Of a DNA stretch of 64,000 nucleotides, positions 1-12,902 are shown piece by piece. Position 1 is the stretch's first letter, and the number at the start of each line of letters is the position of its first letter. The notes below the pieces were generated by a model, which made no database searches, was not told where the DNA came from, and saw nothing but the letters and a program-made list of their open reading frames with translations. The position numbers and the translations under genes are program-made. Location of the stretch: positions 3,312,228 to 3,376,227 of the forward strand of contig NW_024468914.1 of the NCBI RefSeq assembly GCF_011745365.1, given 5' to 3'. Source of the stretch: Cryphonectria parasitica EP155. Its lineage: Eukaryota > Ascomycota > Sordariomycetes > Diaporthales > Cryphonectriaceae.

Positions 1-3000
1 TAACAAGCGCCTCATAGGCTGGCTCCTCCTTGGGCGAGTGACCAACAAGCTTAGGCTATGGGGCAGAGGGAAAATGGATTCGATATTATCGTCTCTCGCG
101 AGCAGCACGGTTCACTCGCCTGTGTTGACCGACTCCTGTCGTGTTTTTTCCCTTCCGAGGTCGAGACCAGCGGACGGACCAAGAACCACACTCCCTATCG
201 AATTTCCCTGTAGATTTCCCTGTGAATATGGCGTCCCCAGTAGCAAGTTTACCGTGGCGCCCCCTGCGCTGGAGCTCAGATTACTAACTTGGCGGGGCTC
301 CAACTGCGAAAGATTTCGGAAATGTTAGTTGCCGGGAACAAAGACAATCAGTATTACCACAGAGGATCGTTCCCAGGTCCTGCCTGTCAAGATCACAAAT
401 GCCGGTAGTTGACAAACCTGAGCTTTTCGTCATTGGCATCGCCCCTCGCTCCTTTGACGTCGATTTTCCCCCACGGGCCCCAACGATGTCATCTCCTAAT
501 TGAAGGGGGAAGAAAAAAAAAGGAAAAAAAAAAAAAAAGCCCAGTGTTCATCACGTCTGCACTCGCGGCTGCAATATGAGCCGTTCTCTAATACCTTGTA
601 ATACGTGATTGTGTTCTTCCCCTCATACTACATTCGCCACCCTCCGTTGAAACCTTATCGGGCTTGCTATTCTTCCCTCCAGGGGTGCGCCTCCCAGCCT
701 TTGTTCTCTTCACTGCCAAGATGGGCATGTAGCGCGAAATAGCTCCCCATGGGCAAATCCAAAGAATCCCATCCTTCTCTATCATGGCATTCCTGCTGCT
801 TCCTTCCGACTCCACTTTCCCTTCCAGCCAGTCGGATCTCTCTCACCCAGCACATCTGCCTGCTCATTCGTCAAATCCTTCCTCCTCGTGCTAGGTGGGC
901 GTCGAACTATTGCCAGAGGAGGCTGGCCGAAGGCGTTTTGTGTGTGTGGTTGTTGTGTGTGGAAGAAACGTTCCCCAACAGCCCGCAGTGCTCTCAGCGC
1001 CAGGTCGTCAGGAGGCGCGCCATGGTTGTGCATACGTGTGGTGGTTGTGTCTTGCATATGAACCAGGGGGGGGGGGGGGGTTAACAAGAATTCACGTTTC
1101 TTGTTTTGAAAAGCTATTGCATTCGCCGGGATTCCTAGTTCAACATCTTGCGTGCACTTTGCTCGGCACACACCTTTTGGCTGTCAGGCAGTTCTCTTCT
1201 CTCTGGCATTCTCAAGAGCTCGGCTGCTTCCAGAGAATGGAGCGTCTCTTGACACGAGAGAGAGAGAAGAGAAGAGGGTTGTATGAGAAGAGAACTTCCG
1301 ATTTCCCAAACCCTGTCTGCTCCACTGCTCTGTTCCAAAACATCTACGCGATCAACGGCATGTACTGCATATTCTGCCCATCGGTGAGAGTGTAACGCCG
1401 TCCTCGTTGTAACGAGATCGAAAGAACATTTTTCCTTCCGATCTAGACAGGACCCTTCTTGACGTCGAAGGTGAGGCCATTTCCCGATCTGCCATTGACA
1501 GTCACGATAATAAAATCCCTCTCAAAGGGGCGCATTTTGGGAACCAAACCCTTGGCAGCAAGAAAAAGGCTAGGGGCTGCCTGCATGGGCTTGTTCCTGT
1601 CAACCGATCTCCAGATGATGGGATCGATACCACCTGCAACCCTAGGCCCTGGTAGATCTTGGGAGGGAAAGGAAGGGTAACACACGACCCAGGAAAAGGG
1701 TCAGCCTAGGCGGGAAGAAGGAAAAAGAACATTGAAAAGACTTATTGGAACCCCATGCTTCTTATTTTTTTTTTCTTCTTTTCTTCTTCTTTTTCCATCT
1801 TCTTCCCTTTCATCCCCACAAAAGTGGGTTTGATAGAAGCAGAGAAGCCTCCTCACCCGTCCTGATCCTAGTTGCTATTGCATCATTTCTTCTTTCAAAC
1901 CGCCCAAGTCAATCGCCGCCCGCCCCGGCGTCTCGGGCTCGATCGAGCTTGTTTAGGGCCTGTTAAGTACCCACCCATCAGCAGGCGAGATCTTCGTTGT
2001 GGTAACTGCAACCACGATGCGTGTGTCCCCTCCACAGGATCTTGCAGATCGAGAACTGATCATTTAATTTTACTTCTTCCTTCCCGAGGTTTTGTTGATG
2101 ATAAGGGACCAGGATCTCAAGGAAAAAGGAACATGCCCGTGGTAGACACAAAGTATGACCATATCATGCCGTTCACACACTGCCCGCTCGAATTGTTTTG
2201 TGCTGCTTGATCAAGGAGGCATTGTCTGAGAGTTCCTTCCATCCATGTGCTGTGCGTCTGGTCCAAAAGCAAACCATTTGGGCCCGAAACACGCTGTCTG
2301 TCTCTCGGTCGGTCGAGTAGAAGCTGAAGGGGGGGTGGGGACCATAACTCACGATCAATGCCGTGTCCAACTTAGTGGCGATGGACTTTGGAAAGATTGC
2401 ATCTCACGATGTGACCCCATACATCTATGGTAGCACTGGCTGTACCATAGTACCAGCTAATCCCCCGCCTGCAGACCGCCTGCATACCCACTCACTGCCA
2501 CCCTGCTATCGACGCCAACCTTCTAGAAGGAAAAATCAAGAAGGAGAGAGGGAAGTGAAAGAGGGGAAAAAGAGAAACAGAAGGGTACATTGACAAAGTT
2601 CCCACATGGAACCACTGCGGGTAGCCTGACCAAGATAAACGAAACTCCCTCCGATCTCCGCTACCATGGCGATTTCTACCACTTTAGCCAATCGCCAAGC
2701 CGGGCAGGATGAGGAGGGTGGGTAGGAAGTACCAAGAGGGAAAGTGTTTCGCGCGATCGAACGTGGTCATCAGTGCGAGGTCAGCAGAGCACGCGTCGTC
2801 CTCTTCTTCACCTTTTATGTGTTGGTCGGAGAAGAGAGAGGTAGACGTTGCCCCCCCCCTCGGACTTTTCATCTTCCCGTCCTCCTTGCCATTCGGCATA
2901 ATCAGCACGATAACTACCATGGTAATGTTCCCCAGCATGCGGCCAGACTTCATTCCCATGTGGCTTATGCCTCTAATCATTTCTGTGTGTGTGTCTCGTC

Positions 3001-5983
3001 TGTCGCCCCCTCTCCCCCCCCCTTCTTTCTGTTTCTTATCGTCTGCCACTCTCCCAAAGTTTCCCTTCCCGAGCCGCCCCAGGTCCAAGATCTCACCAGA
3101 TCTGCCCGTCTCTCCTAATCGAGCCTATCCTAGATGGGTGTCTCTCATGTCAAGCCAGGGGCCAACCCAGTGTCTCGGGAGCTCAATGCCCCACGATCTA
3201 AACTTTAACCTATTGCCTACCAGCTGCAAAGCCCAAACCTAACCGCCCCAGCCCCAGCCCCCCGACATGTCAGTGCGAGGAATGTTTTGCACGTTCTGTC
3301 CATTTGTTTGTTTGTTTGTTTGTTTGTTGAAATTCCACAACACACTTCGAGTATTGATACGCCCTGATTTCGAGAGCCATGTGCTCCATGATGAGCGCCC
3401 CCCCCCCCCTTTTCTCCCTCGCTGCCCTGGCAAGTCTGGCTTGCGTGAATTGAAAAGCCCGTCATATCATCGTGAACACTTAGCTAACTCCTTCGCTTTC
3501 CTCTAAATCCAACCCAGCCTTCAGTCCCACTGGCCACCTCATACTAAAAGCCTATTCCAGTGGAACACCTGCGGAATAGCTTCTTCTCCCCTGTCAGGAG
3601 GATGACGTCGCAACAGCTAGAGAGCTGAGCATGCCCTGCTCTTTCTCTCTCTCTTCCCTTCTTCTTCTCCTCACCAGGTACTGCAAGCGGAGCACAGAGC
3701 TGAGGGCTACACGGCGCTACCCCAGCTTGGCACAGTGCTGGTGGCAGCAGGAGACCGCTCACTCTCTTTTTCTTCTCAAGACCAGGCCAAAAACACATGT
3801 GCCCCCCCCTTGGCGGATGCTTGTCGTTATCTTTTTTTCCTTTAGTCTAATTTACTCTCTCTTTTCCCCTCTCTCCCTCCCTGGGCATCCTGCTTTCGAT
3901 CCTCGTACAGGAAACGTGCCGAGGGATTTCGGGGGGCGAATCATTTGTACAAGGGAGGGGCCAGGACGGGCGGCAAGGGGGGGCGATGGAGAAATTGGAA
4001 ATACTACCGGAACCGTATTGAGATGCCGGGGCTCCGCCTTTATACGGCTTTCCCGGGTCTCTTTGTGATTTTCCTGTGGCCTACCGTAGACGGTATCTCT
4101 CTACTCTGCCACTTTTTCTCTATGGATTTGTAATTGTCTCTTTAACTGCCCCCCACCCTTGAACATGACCGAAATCGTTTCGTCCGGGATGTCAGTCACA
4201 TCCAAAGTCGACTGGGCAGGAGAACAAATTAATACATCCAGGGCCACAAATTGCCCAAATACTTATGCACCGTGCTGAAAAGAAGAAGAAGAAGAAAAAA
4301 GGGTCTCACACAGAGACCATCCCCCTTCCCCCTCCCTTCACTGCTACACATTCACATTTTTTTGGTCCTGTGAAAGAACCGGAAGGGCCCAGAAGCAGAC
4401 TAGCAGACATGTTGGTTCTTCTTGATGCACCGGCGCGTAGGAGCTGAGTAAACACGTGACGAAGCGAGAACGGGGAGGAGGTGCCTTTCCAACCTGAAAG
4501 CAGACCGGTCAAGGACTAACTGTGGTTGGGGAGATGCGCGAGCCCTACCGAGGAAAAAGGCTATACTGTTTGATGCTCTTTCTGCTTTACCCGATTCGCT
4601 ACCCGAGTCCTCCGTTTCGTGGTTTTGCTGTGCTGACTGCGTACATTGTTCAAGGAAGGGTTGCTTTTTCCTCCCTTCTTCTTCTTTTGGCTTGCCTCTT
4701 AAGGGTTTGGGGTTACTTTTATAGCTCTGGCAAGGTCGCAGAGCTAGGCTCAGTAGCCGCCCAAGGCTTGAATTTCACCTCAGATTGGTTTTCGTTTTTA
4801 TACGGCCAACTTCGCTGGCCAGACCACTAAACCACCTCACCAACGTAGCCGAACCAGAAAGTTCTTTTGGGTTTGACGCTGTCAGTCAGCAGTCAGTCAG
4901 CACAAGAACCGAACTAAGAAAACGTTCATGACAGCAGAAACAAGTTGGCTCTCCGTAGCCTAACAAGGAAAGGATGGGAGCAAACGAAGAAAAAGCGCCG
5001 AGGGGGTATCCTTTTTGACAATTCACCGAGTGGCCTTGGCGGATTTCTTCTGATTCGCCGCCGAATTAGTTCTCGTCCAAAGTAAACTTCTTTCCCACTC
5101 CCTTAGCATCGCAGGGCTCGGTCCCTTTCTGACCAACTGCTGTCCAAAGGGCACCGAGACTCGACCGGCGCTCGAGCGAGCGCTGTCTAGAGGGAATGGG
5201 GCATGGAAAAGAGCAGGCCAGTGATTGCTCGGGGATTACGGTTTAGGGAGGGATGTCCAAGGAGGGAAAAAGGAATTTTGGCCGCCTGAGAGCGATCCTA
5301 AGGGCAGAAAGAGAATGGTGCAAAGAGAAAGCCGAAGAGGGGAGGATACGTATGAGGTGAGGAGGAATAATCAATACAGATATAGGGGACGCAGAGAAGG
5401 ACCCCTACAAGGAGCTAAGCTGGAGTGTGACGTGTGAATCCATACACAATGTTGCCATCTCATGCCAGCTTTTTGTCCAGTCTCATCCTACCTGCCTCCC
5501 CCTCGTCAACAGCATGGCAATGCTATATAATATGGCGGTAGAGGGATTTCTCTGAAAACCCTCATGGAGGTCTCAACAAAGGGCGTAAAAGTCAAAGAGG
5601 GAAAGAAGTAGGTGATAATATTACGGGGATTTTCTGCAATGATAATTATGCAATGCCAACATGTTACATAAGAATGCGCCACAACAGCCTCAAGGACATA
5701 TTGAAAGACAATATTAAATGATTCACATTGATATCACTGAACCATGGCTAAAATGTCAAACCTCGTCCAAAAGTGGAAGTCATTTGTGCAATTCGGTAGT
5801 ATAAATTTCCGTCGTTGAAAACGAACAAACCTCAACCAAGAAGTCGTGTTCATCCATTGAGCTCCTGCCCAGCTTAGGACTGAAGCAGAGAGTGCATATG
5901 CTCTGCATCCACTGCCTGCGTCTCATCATTATTGTACAGTCTCGTGTCTCTCTCTACACAGCACCAGCATTCCCATGGTCCGC
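1..5983. other. Long spacer, no gene recognised
   Basis: I see no supportable gene in this stretch. All open frames are short (under about 180 codons), overlap one another on both strands and show no domain. The DNA is rich in homopolymer and homopyrimidine runs: an A-rich tract near 505-538, about 15 G at 1066-1080, T/C tracts near 1763-1810, and a TTTG microsatellite at 3303-3326. A short tandem CAGTCAG motif lies near 4877-4900. Such length is compatible with the regulatory region of a gene beyond the left edge or with a non-coding transcript, but nothing here proves either. Confidence 0.5.
3303..3326. repeat. (TTTG)6 microsatellite
   Basis: Six perfect TTTG units lie in the gene-free left part of the window, followed by a partial unit. 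No coding role is apparent. Confidence 0.85.
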
Positions 5984-7414
5984 TTAGCCATCTTCGCCTT
6001 CACCATCATCCCCCTCTTCGCTGCTCTGGTCATTCCTCTCCACACTCCATGGACTCAACATCAGTCGATACCACTTCTCAATCGGCCCATCGCTAGAGGC
6101 AGCACCAATGAGATCGTCATCTAAATAGATCTCAGTCACCTCGCTTGCGTCCGCGGCTGCAATCTGGTCATCTTGAGTGACTCTGATCGCTGCCATCCTT
6201 CCATCTGCAAGCGGCTCGCCACGCTGGTCTTCCACCCTTGATGTTCCGAAACGGTGTGGGCCTTGGGCGAGGATCTGCCCCGGCTCACTATCGACGACCT
6301 CTCTGAACCGGAAAGACTCATCACGTGTGGAAAACGGAAGCTTTCCCGCCCGCCAGGCCGCGTACAGGTGTCGTACGCAGGCAGGAGACTTGCCTCTATT
6401 GATGCCAGCTTCGCCGAATGAAGCCCTCTTCCGAAGCAGTGGCGAGCGGGCTGTTCCTGGATGGCTGGACTTGCCGGTTTCGAGGTCACCAGGAACCTTA
6501 GCAAGGGAAGTATCTACCGAGTCGCCCGCAATTGATTGTGATTCCTGCTGTGAAGTCTCTGCATTCTGCATGCCTGTCTGAGATGCAGGTATCGGCGACA
6601 TAGGGGCTTGGGTGTCTGGTCTAGATGCGGACCTGGCTGCTGAGATAGTCGTGAAAGTTGGATTCGGGAATTCATTGCAGAGGTGACCTCTTTCGTCAAG
6701 GGTTTGTGCCCACTGCGGCCAGTCCGGCAGCAAGTGTGTCTCGCCAATACTAACTTTGCCCACATGAAATGTCTGCGTCGGTAGGGTGTTCTCAGAATGC
6801 GCGTGGCTGTCTGTCTCGACCAACCCAGCCACCAAGGGATTTTCTCTGTCCCTTGTGCCTCGATCAGGCTGATCTCTGCTACTTTCCTTTCGGGGCGATA
6901 GTTCCACTCTGCCGCGGAATGTGACCCCTGGAGCGGTAGGAGGGGTTCCGTCATGATGATCCAGGGGCTTGTCAACCAGTGACTTGAAGCCGCTGTGTCT
7001 GTCTACGTGTGGCAGATCTGAGGTCTGTCCGTGATCAAGATAGAGCCCAGAGCGGTGTGAAATCTCTGTTCGTGCTGAAGCGGTATCAGGGGTGTCCAAG
7101 TTCATTGCATCCTCTTCGTCGTTGTATGTCTGTCGATCGCCTGCACTGCCCAGATCCAGCATACTTAGATCTTCTGGTGTGTCGTGGCCCAAAGATGGTC
7201 TGGTCGACACCTGGTCCACGTCCACATGCCCTCTTCGGGATGACGGGACCACGTCTGCGTCTCCTTCGGCAATGTGTGGCGCTGAAATACTGTTACCAAA
7301 CAACGGCCGGCTCAATGTTTCGTTCGTAATGACGCCGGGGGTTGACAGAAGCGATGCGGACGTCTGGATAGTGTCGCGCTGCTGCTCGTGGCACTGGTGG
7401 GAACAATGCGGCCG
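5984..7414 (-). CDS. Open frame directly downstream of, and in frame with, UBP2
   Basis: This 476-codon open frame ends in TAA at 5986-5984. It begins immediately after the TAG (7417-7415) that closes the ubiquitin protease and lies in the same reading frame. There is no ATG before 7162; a separate gene starting there would make 392 residues. The protein is hydrophilic and probably disordered, rich in Asp, Ser and Pro, with an acidic C-terminus ending in a Gly/Asp/Glu stretch. No domain is recognised. It may be (a) a separate small gene starting at 7162, (b) a C-terminal exon of the protease joined by a 51-nt intron (7444-7394, weak GTGATT donor, CCACCAG acceptor) that would remove the TAG and keep frame, or (c) a read-through extension. 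The UBP2 family normally ends near the TAG, which favours (a), but the open frame between 7414 and 7162 is unexplained by (a). Confidence 0.45.
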   Translation of the reverse strand, partial: RPHCSHQCHEQQRDTIQTSASLLSTPGVITNETLSRPLFGNSISAPHIAEGDADVVPSSRRGHVDVDQVSTRPSLGHDTPEDLSMLDLGSAGDRQTYNDEEDAMNLDTPDTASARTEISHRSGLYLDHGQTSDLPHVDRHSGFKSLVDKPLDHHDGTPPTAPGVTFRGRVELSPRKESSRDQPDRGTRDRENPLVAGLVETDSHAHSENTLPTQTFHVGKVSIGETHLLPDWPQWAQTLDERGHLCNEFPNPTFTTISAARSASRPDTQAPMSPIPASQTGMQNAETSQQESQSIAGDSVDTSLAKVPGDLETGKSSHPGTARSPLLRKRASFGEAGINRGKSPACVRHLYAAWRAGKLPFSTRDESFRFREVVDSEPGQILAQGPHRFGTSRVEDQRGEPLADGRMAAIRVTQDDQIAAADASEVTEIYLDDDLIGAASSDGPIEKWYRLMLSPWSVERNDQSSEEGDDGEGEDG

Positions 7415-10400
7415 CTAGTCGTCTCGATCCTCCACGTGAATCACATGAGCGTCTTCCATCTCTGTATCGGGATGAATGGCCTTGTCGACACCAAGATTAT
7501 GTGGACCTGCAGAGGGATCATGGATATTGGCGGTGGTATTGGTTGCATGCCCATACCCGTCTTTAGCTGAACCTCTGGTTGTCAAACTGCCAGTGGTAGC
7601 CTCGCCTGTCTCGTCTGCTTCTTGTACAGGTGGAAAACGTTCCGGTACGGCGACCATCTTTTCGATTTCGTCCAGGCGAACGTATGCAAGGTAGTAAGGA
7701 CTTCCACTCGAATTCAGCTCTGCCAGTACCTTGGCGCTGTCGGACTCGCTGTGCTCTGTGACCGTGTCGTCGTTGTACTTGCGCCAGACCTTCTTCTTGA
7801 AGTCGTAGATCCACACCCAGTAGTGCCCGCTCGTGAGAATACCTCCGTGGCAGATTACGGCGTGGAGACGATAGCCGATTTCGTGTTGGTCGGCGAAGAG
7901 TGTGGAGAGCTCATCCTGCGCCTTGATCTTGTCCAAATCAGCCTTTTCCTTGACGCGCCGAGAGGCACCAGGGTCAAGATTGGCCAGCTGGACCTCGCGC
8001 TCCGATGGCTCACCCATGACACTGTCGCGGCTGACATTCGAAGGGAGAAGGTTGTGATCGGCCAAGATCTTCTGTGTCTCAGGATCCAGGATCGAGACAA
8101 ACTCGTCCTCGCCCTCACCCTCGCCAGTATTGTCGACACTAAGAAGAGCATCCTCATACTGATCGACATTATCGTTGATGATCTCAAAGCCCGCCTCTTT
8201 GACGCTTGCCTTCTTGAACTGGTCATTGACCTTGGATGGCTCTTGTGGCGGCTGACCATTCAAGGCCTGAAGCCTTCTCTTCAGGTTCCAGCTCCGCTGC
8301 CGCCTCTGGAAGATGTCGGACTCGCTCGGACCATCCATGTATCGGTCCAGCCACAGCGCCTCGGGAATCTCGACAATGTTGTTATTTCTGCCCAGTCGAC
8401 CGTCGATGTTCTGGCTCCGCTGGATGTAGACGTGGAGAATGGGTGACGTCCTCGTGATGGAAGTGAAAGTTTCGTGGCCATCCTCCTGAAATTCTTGGTC
8501 GAAGCTGCTATCGAGCGCTGTGTAAAGGTCGACTTTGCCTTCGGGTGCCGGGAACGCGGTCATCCATCGGGAGAGATCATCCACAGTACGGTAGTCTGAC
8601 TTGGGCTTACCCGTCTTCAAGTCGACAGATCTGATATACTTTCTGCTACGCCAGTAGAATGTCTCCGTAATTTGATCCGTTTGCTTGCCCGTCGTCGCGT
8701 CGGTTCCAGTCGGCATGATGGCAGCGTGGAGGTGCTCAAGAATGTTGCCCATGACTTCTTCGACATCCTGCTGGTCAGTTCCGGTGACCTTTTCGTTGCC
8801 TAGAGCTTCGACGATCTTGTCTTCAAGGGTGGCCGTGTCTTCGGCCTTCGTATCGCCAGCGGGATCATCAACCCCGCTCATCTTGACATCCGAGCCATCT
8901 CGTATCTCCTGCTCTCGGGTGGAAGATCGCCCGCGCGTGGTAGAAACCACGCCCTGACTTGTCTCCTTCTCGTCATCCTCAAGGGGCGATCGCTGCTTGG
9001 CCGGAATGACAGGAGGGACAGGCTTGCCATCTTGACGTCCGGACGTCACGTAGGTCTGACCCACATCCTCGGTGTTCTCATCCACCAGGGTTCCGGAGCT
9101 CACATCGCTAATGCTGTCAAAGTTTTCCAGGACGGGATTCACCGTGATCGTCGGTCCGGCTGGTGGACCTTGGGTTTGCTGTGCGGACTTATGCGAGGGT
9201 CGGTCGGGGAGGGGTGGTGGGGGAGGCAGGTCGTCGTCGTCTGCATTCGGGTTCGGCAGAGGGCCCACGAGGGGGCCGATAAATGCGGTCGGCTTCTCCT
9301 CCGACTTGCGCTCTACAAGCTTCTCTGGAGTGTTGAGTGCTGCGAGAGCAAGGCGTTGTTTAGGCGTGACGAAGCGTGCCTCCGACGTCTGGAGCTCATG
9401 GAACAAGCCGCGCATCTCCTCGACGAAGTTGGCCGCCAAGAAGGCCTCGCCCTTGTCAAGGGTTGACCCGCTGCCACCAAGACGACGAGACTGAATATTG
9501 GCCTCTGTTGGCTCGAGCCTATAACTCTCCCAATTCATAATGACGTCGCGCACGGGCACGACCGTGTGCAAGTATTGGAGAATGCTGTTCAGGTAACAAG
9601 TGTTGCGGATGTTCGCCAGGCCAGCCGGAAGGGTGTAGTTGATGGCAGGCTTGATTGCGTCAGTCAACCAAGGCTCACCAGCCAGCGACTGTTGCTCCGA
9701 AGCAAAGGAAAGGAGGCCTTGATGATTGCCGTGTGACTCGGCCACAAGCCTGGCGGCCGAAGCCACCAGTATCCTGTCGAATGAGCTGTCGGAGTCGTCG
9801 GCGGTAGCAACCAGATGGGCGTGGACGAAATCGGGATCTTCTCTGGTCCCTCCTGCCCCTGCGTCAAATCCGATAAAGCTCAACGCTTCGGCAGTGCTGT
9901 CAAAAGTGCAGACGCGATCCATGATTGGCCGGCTCCTCCTGGCCTTGCCGATGATGGAAGCATTGAGCCTGGCTGCCTTGGTGTCGTCCGGACTTCGAGA
10001 GTTCGCGAGGGCAACGTTGAATGCACCTAGTACCTGAAGGACAGTGCAGTCTTCTGGTAGGTCAAAGTACCGCAAAGCTCTGGAGAGCGGTGTGCTCGGT
10101 TGTACATCCTTCTTCGAGGCCTCGGTGGCCCAATAGATCTGCTCGTTTTCCAGAAAGAGTCTCAGATCGGCGCAAACGGCCTCTCTGCCCTGACTGACAT
10201 GACTGATGGCCTCAAAAATGGCCTGACGGCCGGCCGGATTCGTCTGATTCTCGCAGATGCAAGCATACCAAAGTAAGAGCTCATGCATGTCCTTTACGAC
10301 CCCCAGGGTATCGAACATCTGGGCATCGTAGTCATCCAAGTTCCGAAACGTCGTCTTCGTGTAGTCAGCATCAAGAAGCTGCATCAAGGTCTCCTTGCTG

Positions 10401-11558
10401 GAGCGGTCAGCCTTGACGTCGATGGGTGGCTTAAGGTGTTTGGGCATGTCTGTGAGGAGAAAGGCGAGATGGATTCGGAGAATTTCGAACCAAGCCCGTT
10501 TCGATTGATAGGGCGTGATCATAAACGATTCCGGGGGGTAATCCTCCAGCGTAGGCAGCTGCACGAACACCTCGTCGTCCTCGGCGTAGCTTTCGAAATC
10601 AAGGTAGTCCAGGATATCCATCTTGTCTGAGAAGCACAAGGTGAAGAACTTGTTGCGGATGGACACCCTACGCTTCTCCTCCGGGTTGAGGCTGACGACA
10701 TCATTGAGGTATTGTAGTAGATAGTAAGAAGGAACAAGCTTCGGGAGCCTGTCCGGGGACAGAAGGTCTTCGTAGCGAGCTGGCTCGGCAGCCATGAATT
10801 CGTCCAGCCTCGCCCGCACGGCAGCCCGATCGACCAGAGCTGCCTCGAAGTTCGCTGGCAAGCGCGGCTCACACTTTTGGAGTTGGATAGACAGCTGACA
10901 AACGCTGGCAGAGCATCTGAATTCAGCTGTGTATGTATTTGGGTAGTATTTATCGCTGCTCGTCGTTTCGCGTGATGCGACTGGGACGATGTGATGCATG
11001 CGTTCGATGCCCGGTCGACAACACGTTCCAGCGAACTGCACGATAAAGGTGAAGGTCGCCTTACACGTCTCACAGATACATACAACGACCTCCTCCTCGG
11101 CATCGATTCCAGTCTGGCTGGTAACGGTGTGTAGATTGTGAGCCGGCCGTGAGGCACTGCAGGCGAGGGCAGGGCCCGCGAGCGTTCCACCCATCAAGTC
11201 GGCAATCCATTTTGCGGCCAAACGACCTTGCGCCCGGGTATCCGAGTTAGCAGTTTGGCCTTGTTGAGCTCGTAAATAAAAGGTGGGAGAGTGAAGAGTG
11301 GCAAGAACAGCCAAGCAACATACCTCGTCTGCCGAGATTATCGTGGACTGGGTCAGCATTCTCTGCGTTTAACTCTGTATATGGCGGAGGAAGACCCTGC
11401 GAACGGGTGTGGGGGCCAGTAGTGGACTCGCCCATCACAGCCATGTCCAGGGACGACTGAACCTGGTTGTTGTCATCAGTGTTGGCATTCTCGGATCGCT
11501 GACGCTTAGGTGGTGGCGGGGGAGAAACAGAGGAGTGTCGACATCTTGAAGATGGCAT
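7415..11558 (-). CDS. UBP2: Ubiquitin carboxyl-terminal hydrolase, UBP2-type
   Basis: A peptidase family C19 (USP) deubiquitinase that removes ubiquitin from proteins. Yeast Ubp2 trims K63-linked chains and antagonises Rsp5. Exons read 11558-11324 and 11226-7415, joined across a 97-nt intron with GTATGT donor and CTAAC branch point, giving 1348 residues. The N-terminal half has the fungal UBP2 region with Cys pairs (CxxC near 128-133). The Cys box, with NTCYLNS, puts the nucleophile near residue 622. The His box (SGHYW, His near 1213) and a following YYLAYV segment close the catalytic domain. The stretch between the boxes holds a long acidic and Pro-rich insertion with DDDDLPPPPP. The ATG at 11558 begins a Pro/Ser-rich, probably disordered leader. 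The family is about 1250-1400 residues, so termination at the TAG (7417-7415) gives a normal length. See the adjoining open frame for a possible extension. Confidence 0.88.
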
Positions 11559-12902
11559 ACTTAGTAGGCTGTGTCGGTATTGTTATTGCGTTGAAGATGA
11601 TGTTTGGGGATGGGATGTGTTGAAACACCGAATCGGCAGGGCTATGTTGTCTCTACCAGGAGTGAAGCTCAAAGCGCCTTAGAGGAGGGCTTCGACTGTT
11701 GTATGTGAGTCTGTTGACTGTAATGACAGAGATGACTCCTGGTAATGGCAAATGGTGGTATGGTGCGGTGTGCTGTTGTGCTTATATGTTGCGGATCTTC
11801 TTGGATGCGTGCTCCCTGCTGTGAACAAAGAGGTGGTCAGGTTCGGCAGCTCAGGGTGCTGTGAGCCTTGAGTGGTCAAGGCAGAGCTGATGAAAATGAG
11901 TGAAAGACTCTCGTTGTCGAAGTGGTCTAGGAACTTTTTTGATCCTGGACAGCAAGCATTAGTCACTGTCTGATGCTTCATGCAAACAGACCTGCATAGT
12001 CTGGTGCCAGTGTATCAAGCCACAGCAGTCAAGGAGCTGTGAGACTGGACTGAGACCATCAAAACTCACAGAAGAATGATATTGGGAGAGGGGCAGTTTG
12101 GGTTGTTCTCAAGATCAACAACAAAACAGTGAGTGGTGAGTCCTGGTGATGATGTTAATGGGGGATTGGTGATGATGTGGTGCTGTTGCCTGCGGAGGAG
12201 GTGACGCAGCCTCGTCGCCTCGTGAGGTAAACCAAGAGCTAGCACCCACCTAGAACAGGGGATCAGGGGTGGTCCAATACCTTCTGTAAACCGTGGTCTT
12301 AGGCGTCTGGGGTGTTGGGGTACAGGGCCTGGGTTTACAAGGTGGGGGTAGGAAAGTGTACTGTACGCACCAGCGTTTGCAGGGAAAGTGCTGGACTGGT
12401 CTGAGGTTGTCCAAGGAGAGTCCAAGGAGAAAGACCTTCAGGAGCATGGAATGACTACTCTTGGGGATAATAACAGAGTGATGAAAGGCGCATCAAAAGA
12501 CTGACAGTAGGAATTCTGGCATGCAGTTGCTAAAGACTCCAAAGAGGATTCACCTTGAGGACCTGCTGGCAGTTGTCCGAAATTCACTAGGTTGGAGCTT
12601 GGTTGGCAGCCCCACTTCAAAGAGAGGGAGGGAGGCAGTCGGGGCCGGCCAGGGTCTGAGTAGCAGCCCGAAGCCAGTATCACGTGCTTGAAAACGCTGA
12701 CTCAGCAGATACAGCCAATTGCTGTGATTGGGTTAGCTATCAATTCAGGCCTGCTTTCAAGCTCCACCTAGATTGACTGACGGAGGCTGCAACAAGCTCG
12801 CAACCTCAAAGGCATCTGTCAACCAGCCCGACAACCAATTGACCTCCCCCTCCACCCCCTCCCTGTCGACAGTCACAACAACACCGGCACCTACCATCCG
12901 AG
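11559..12902. other. Divergent spacer between UBP2 and the complex I subunit gene
   Basis: This 1.3 kb stretch separates two divergently read genes and should hold both promoters and 5' leaders. Several minus-strand open frames of 65-119 codons occur (for example 12066-12425), but they are low-complexity and show no domain. No gene is supported. Confidence 0.45.

Noticed and set aside
12066..12425. 119-codon minus-strand frame between UBP2 and the complex I gene
   Set aside because: Low-complexity Pro/Leu/His-rich translation with no domain; more likely 5' leader or spacer.
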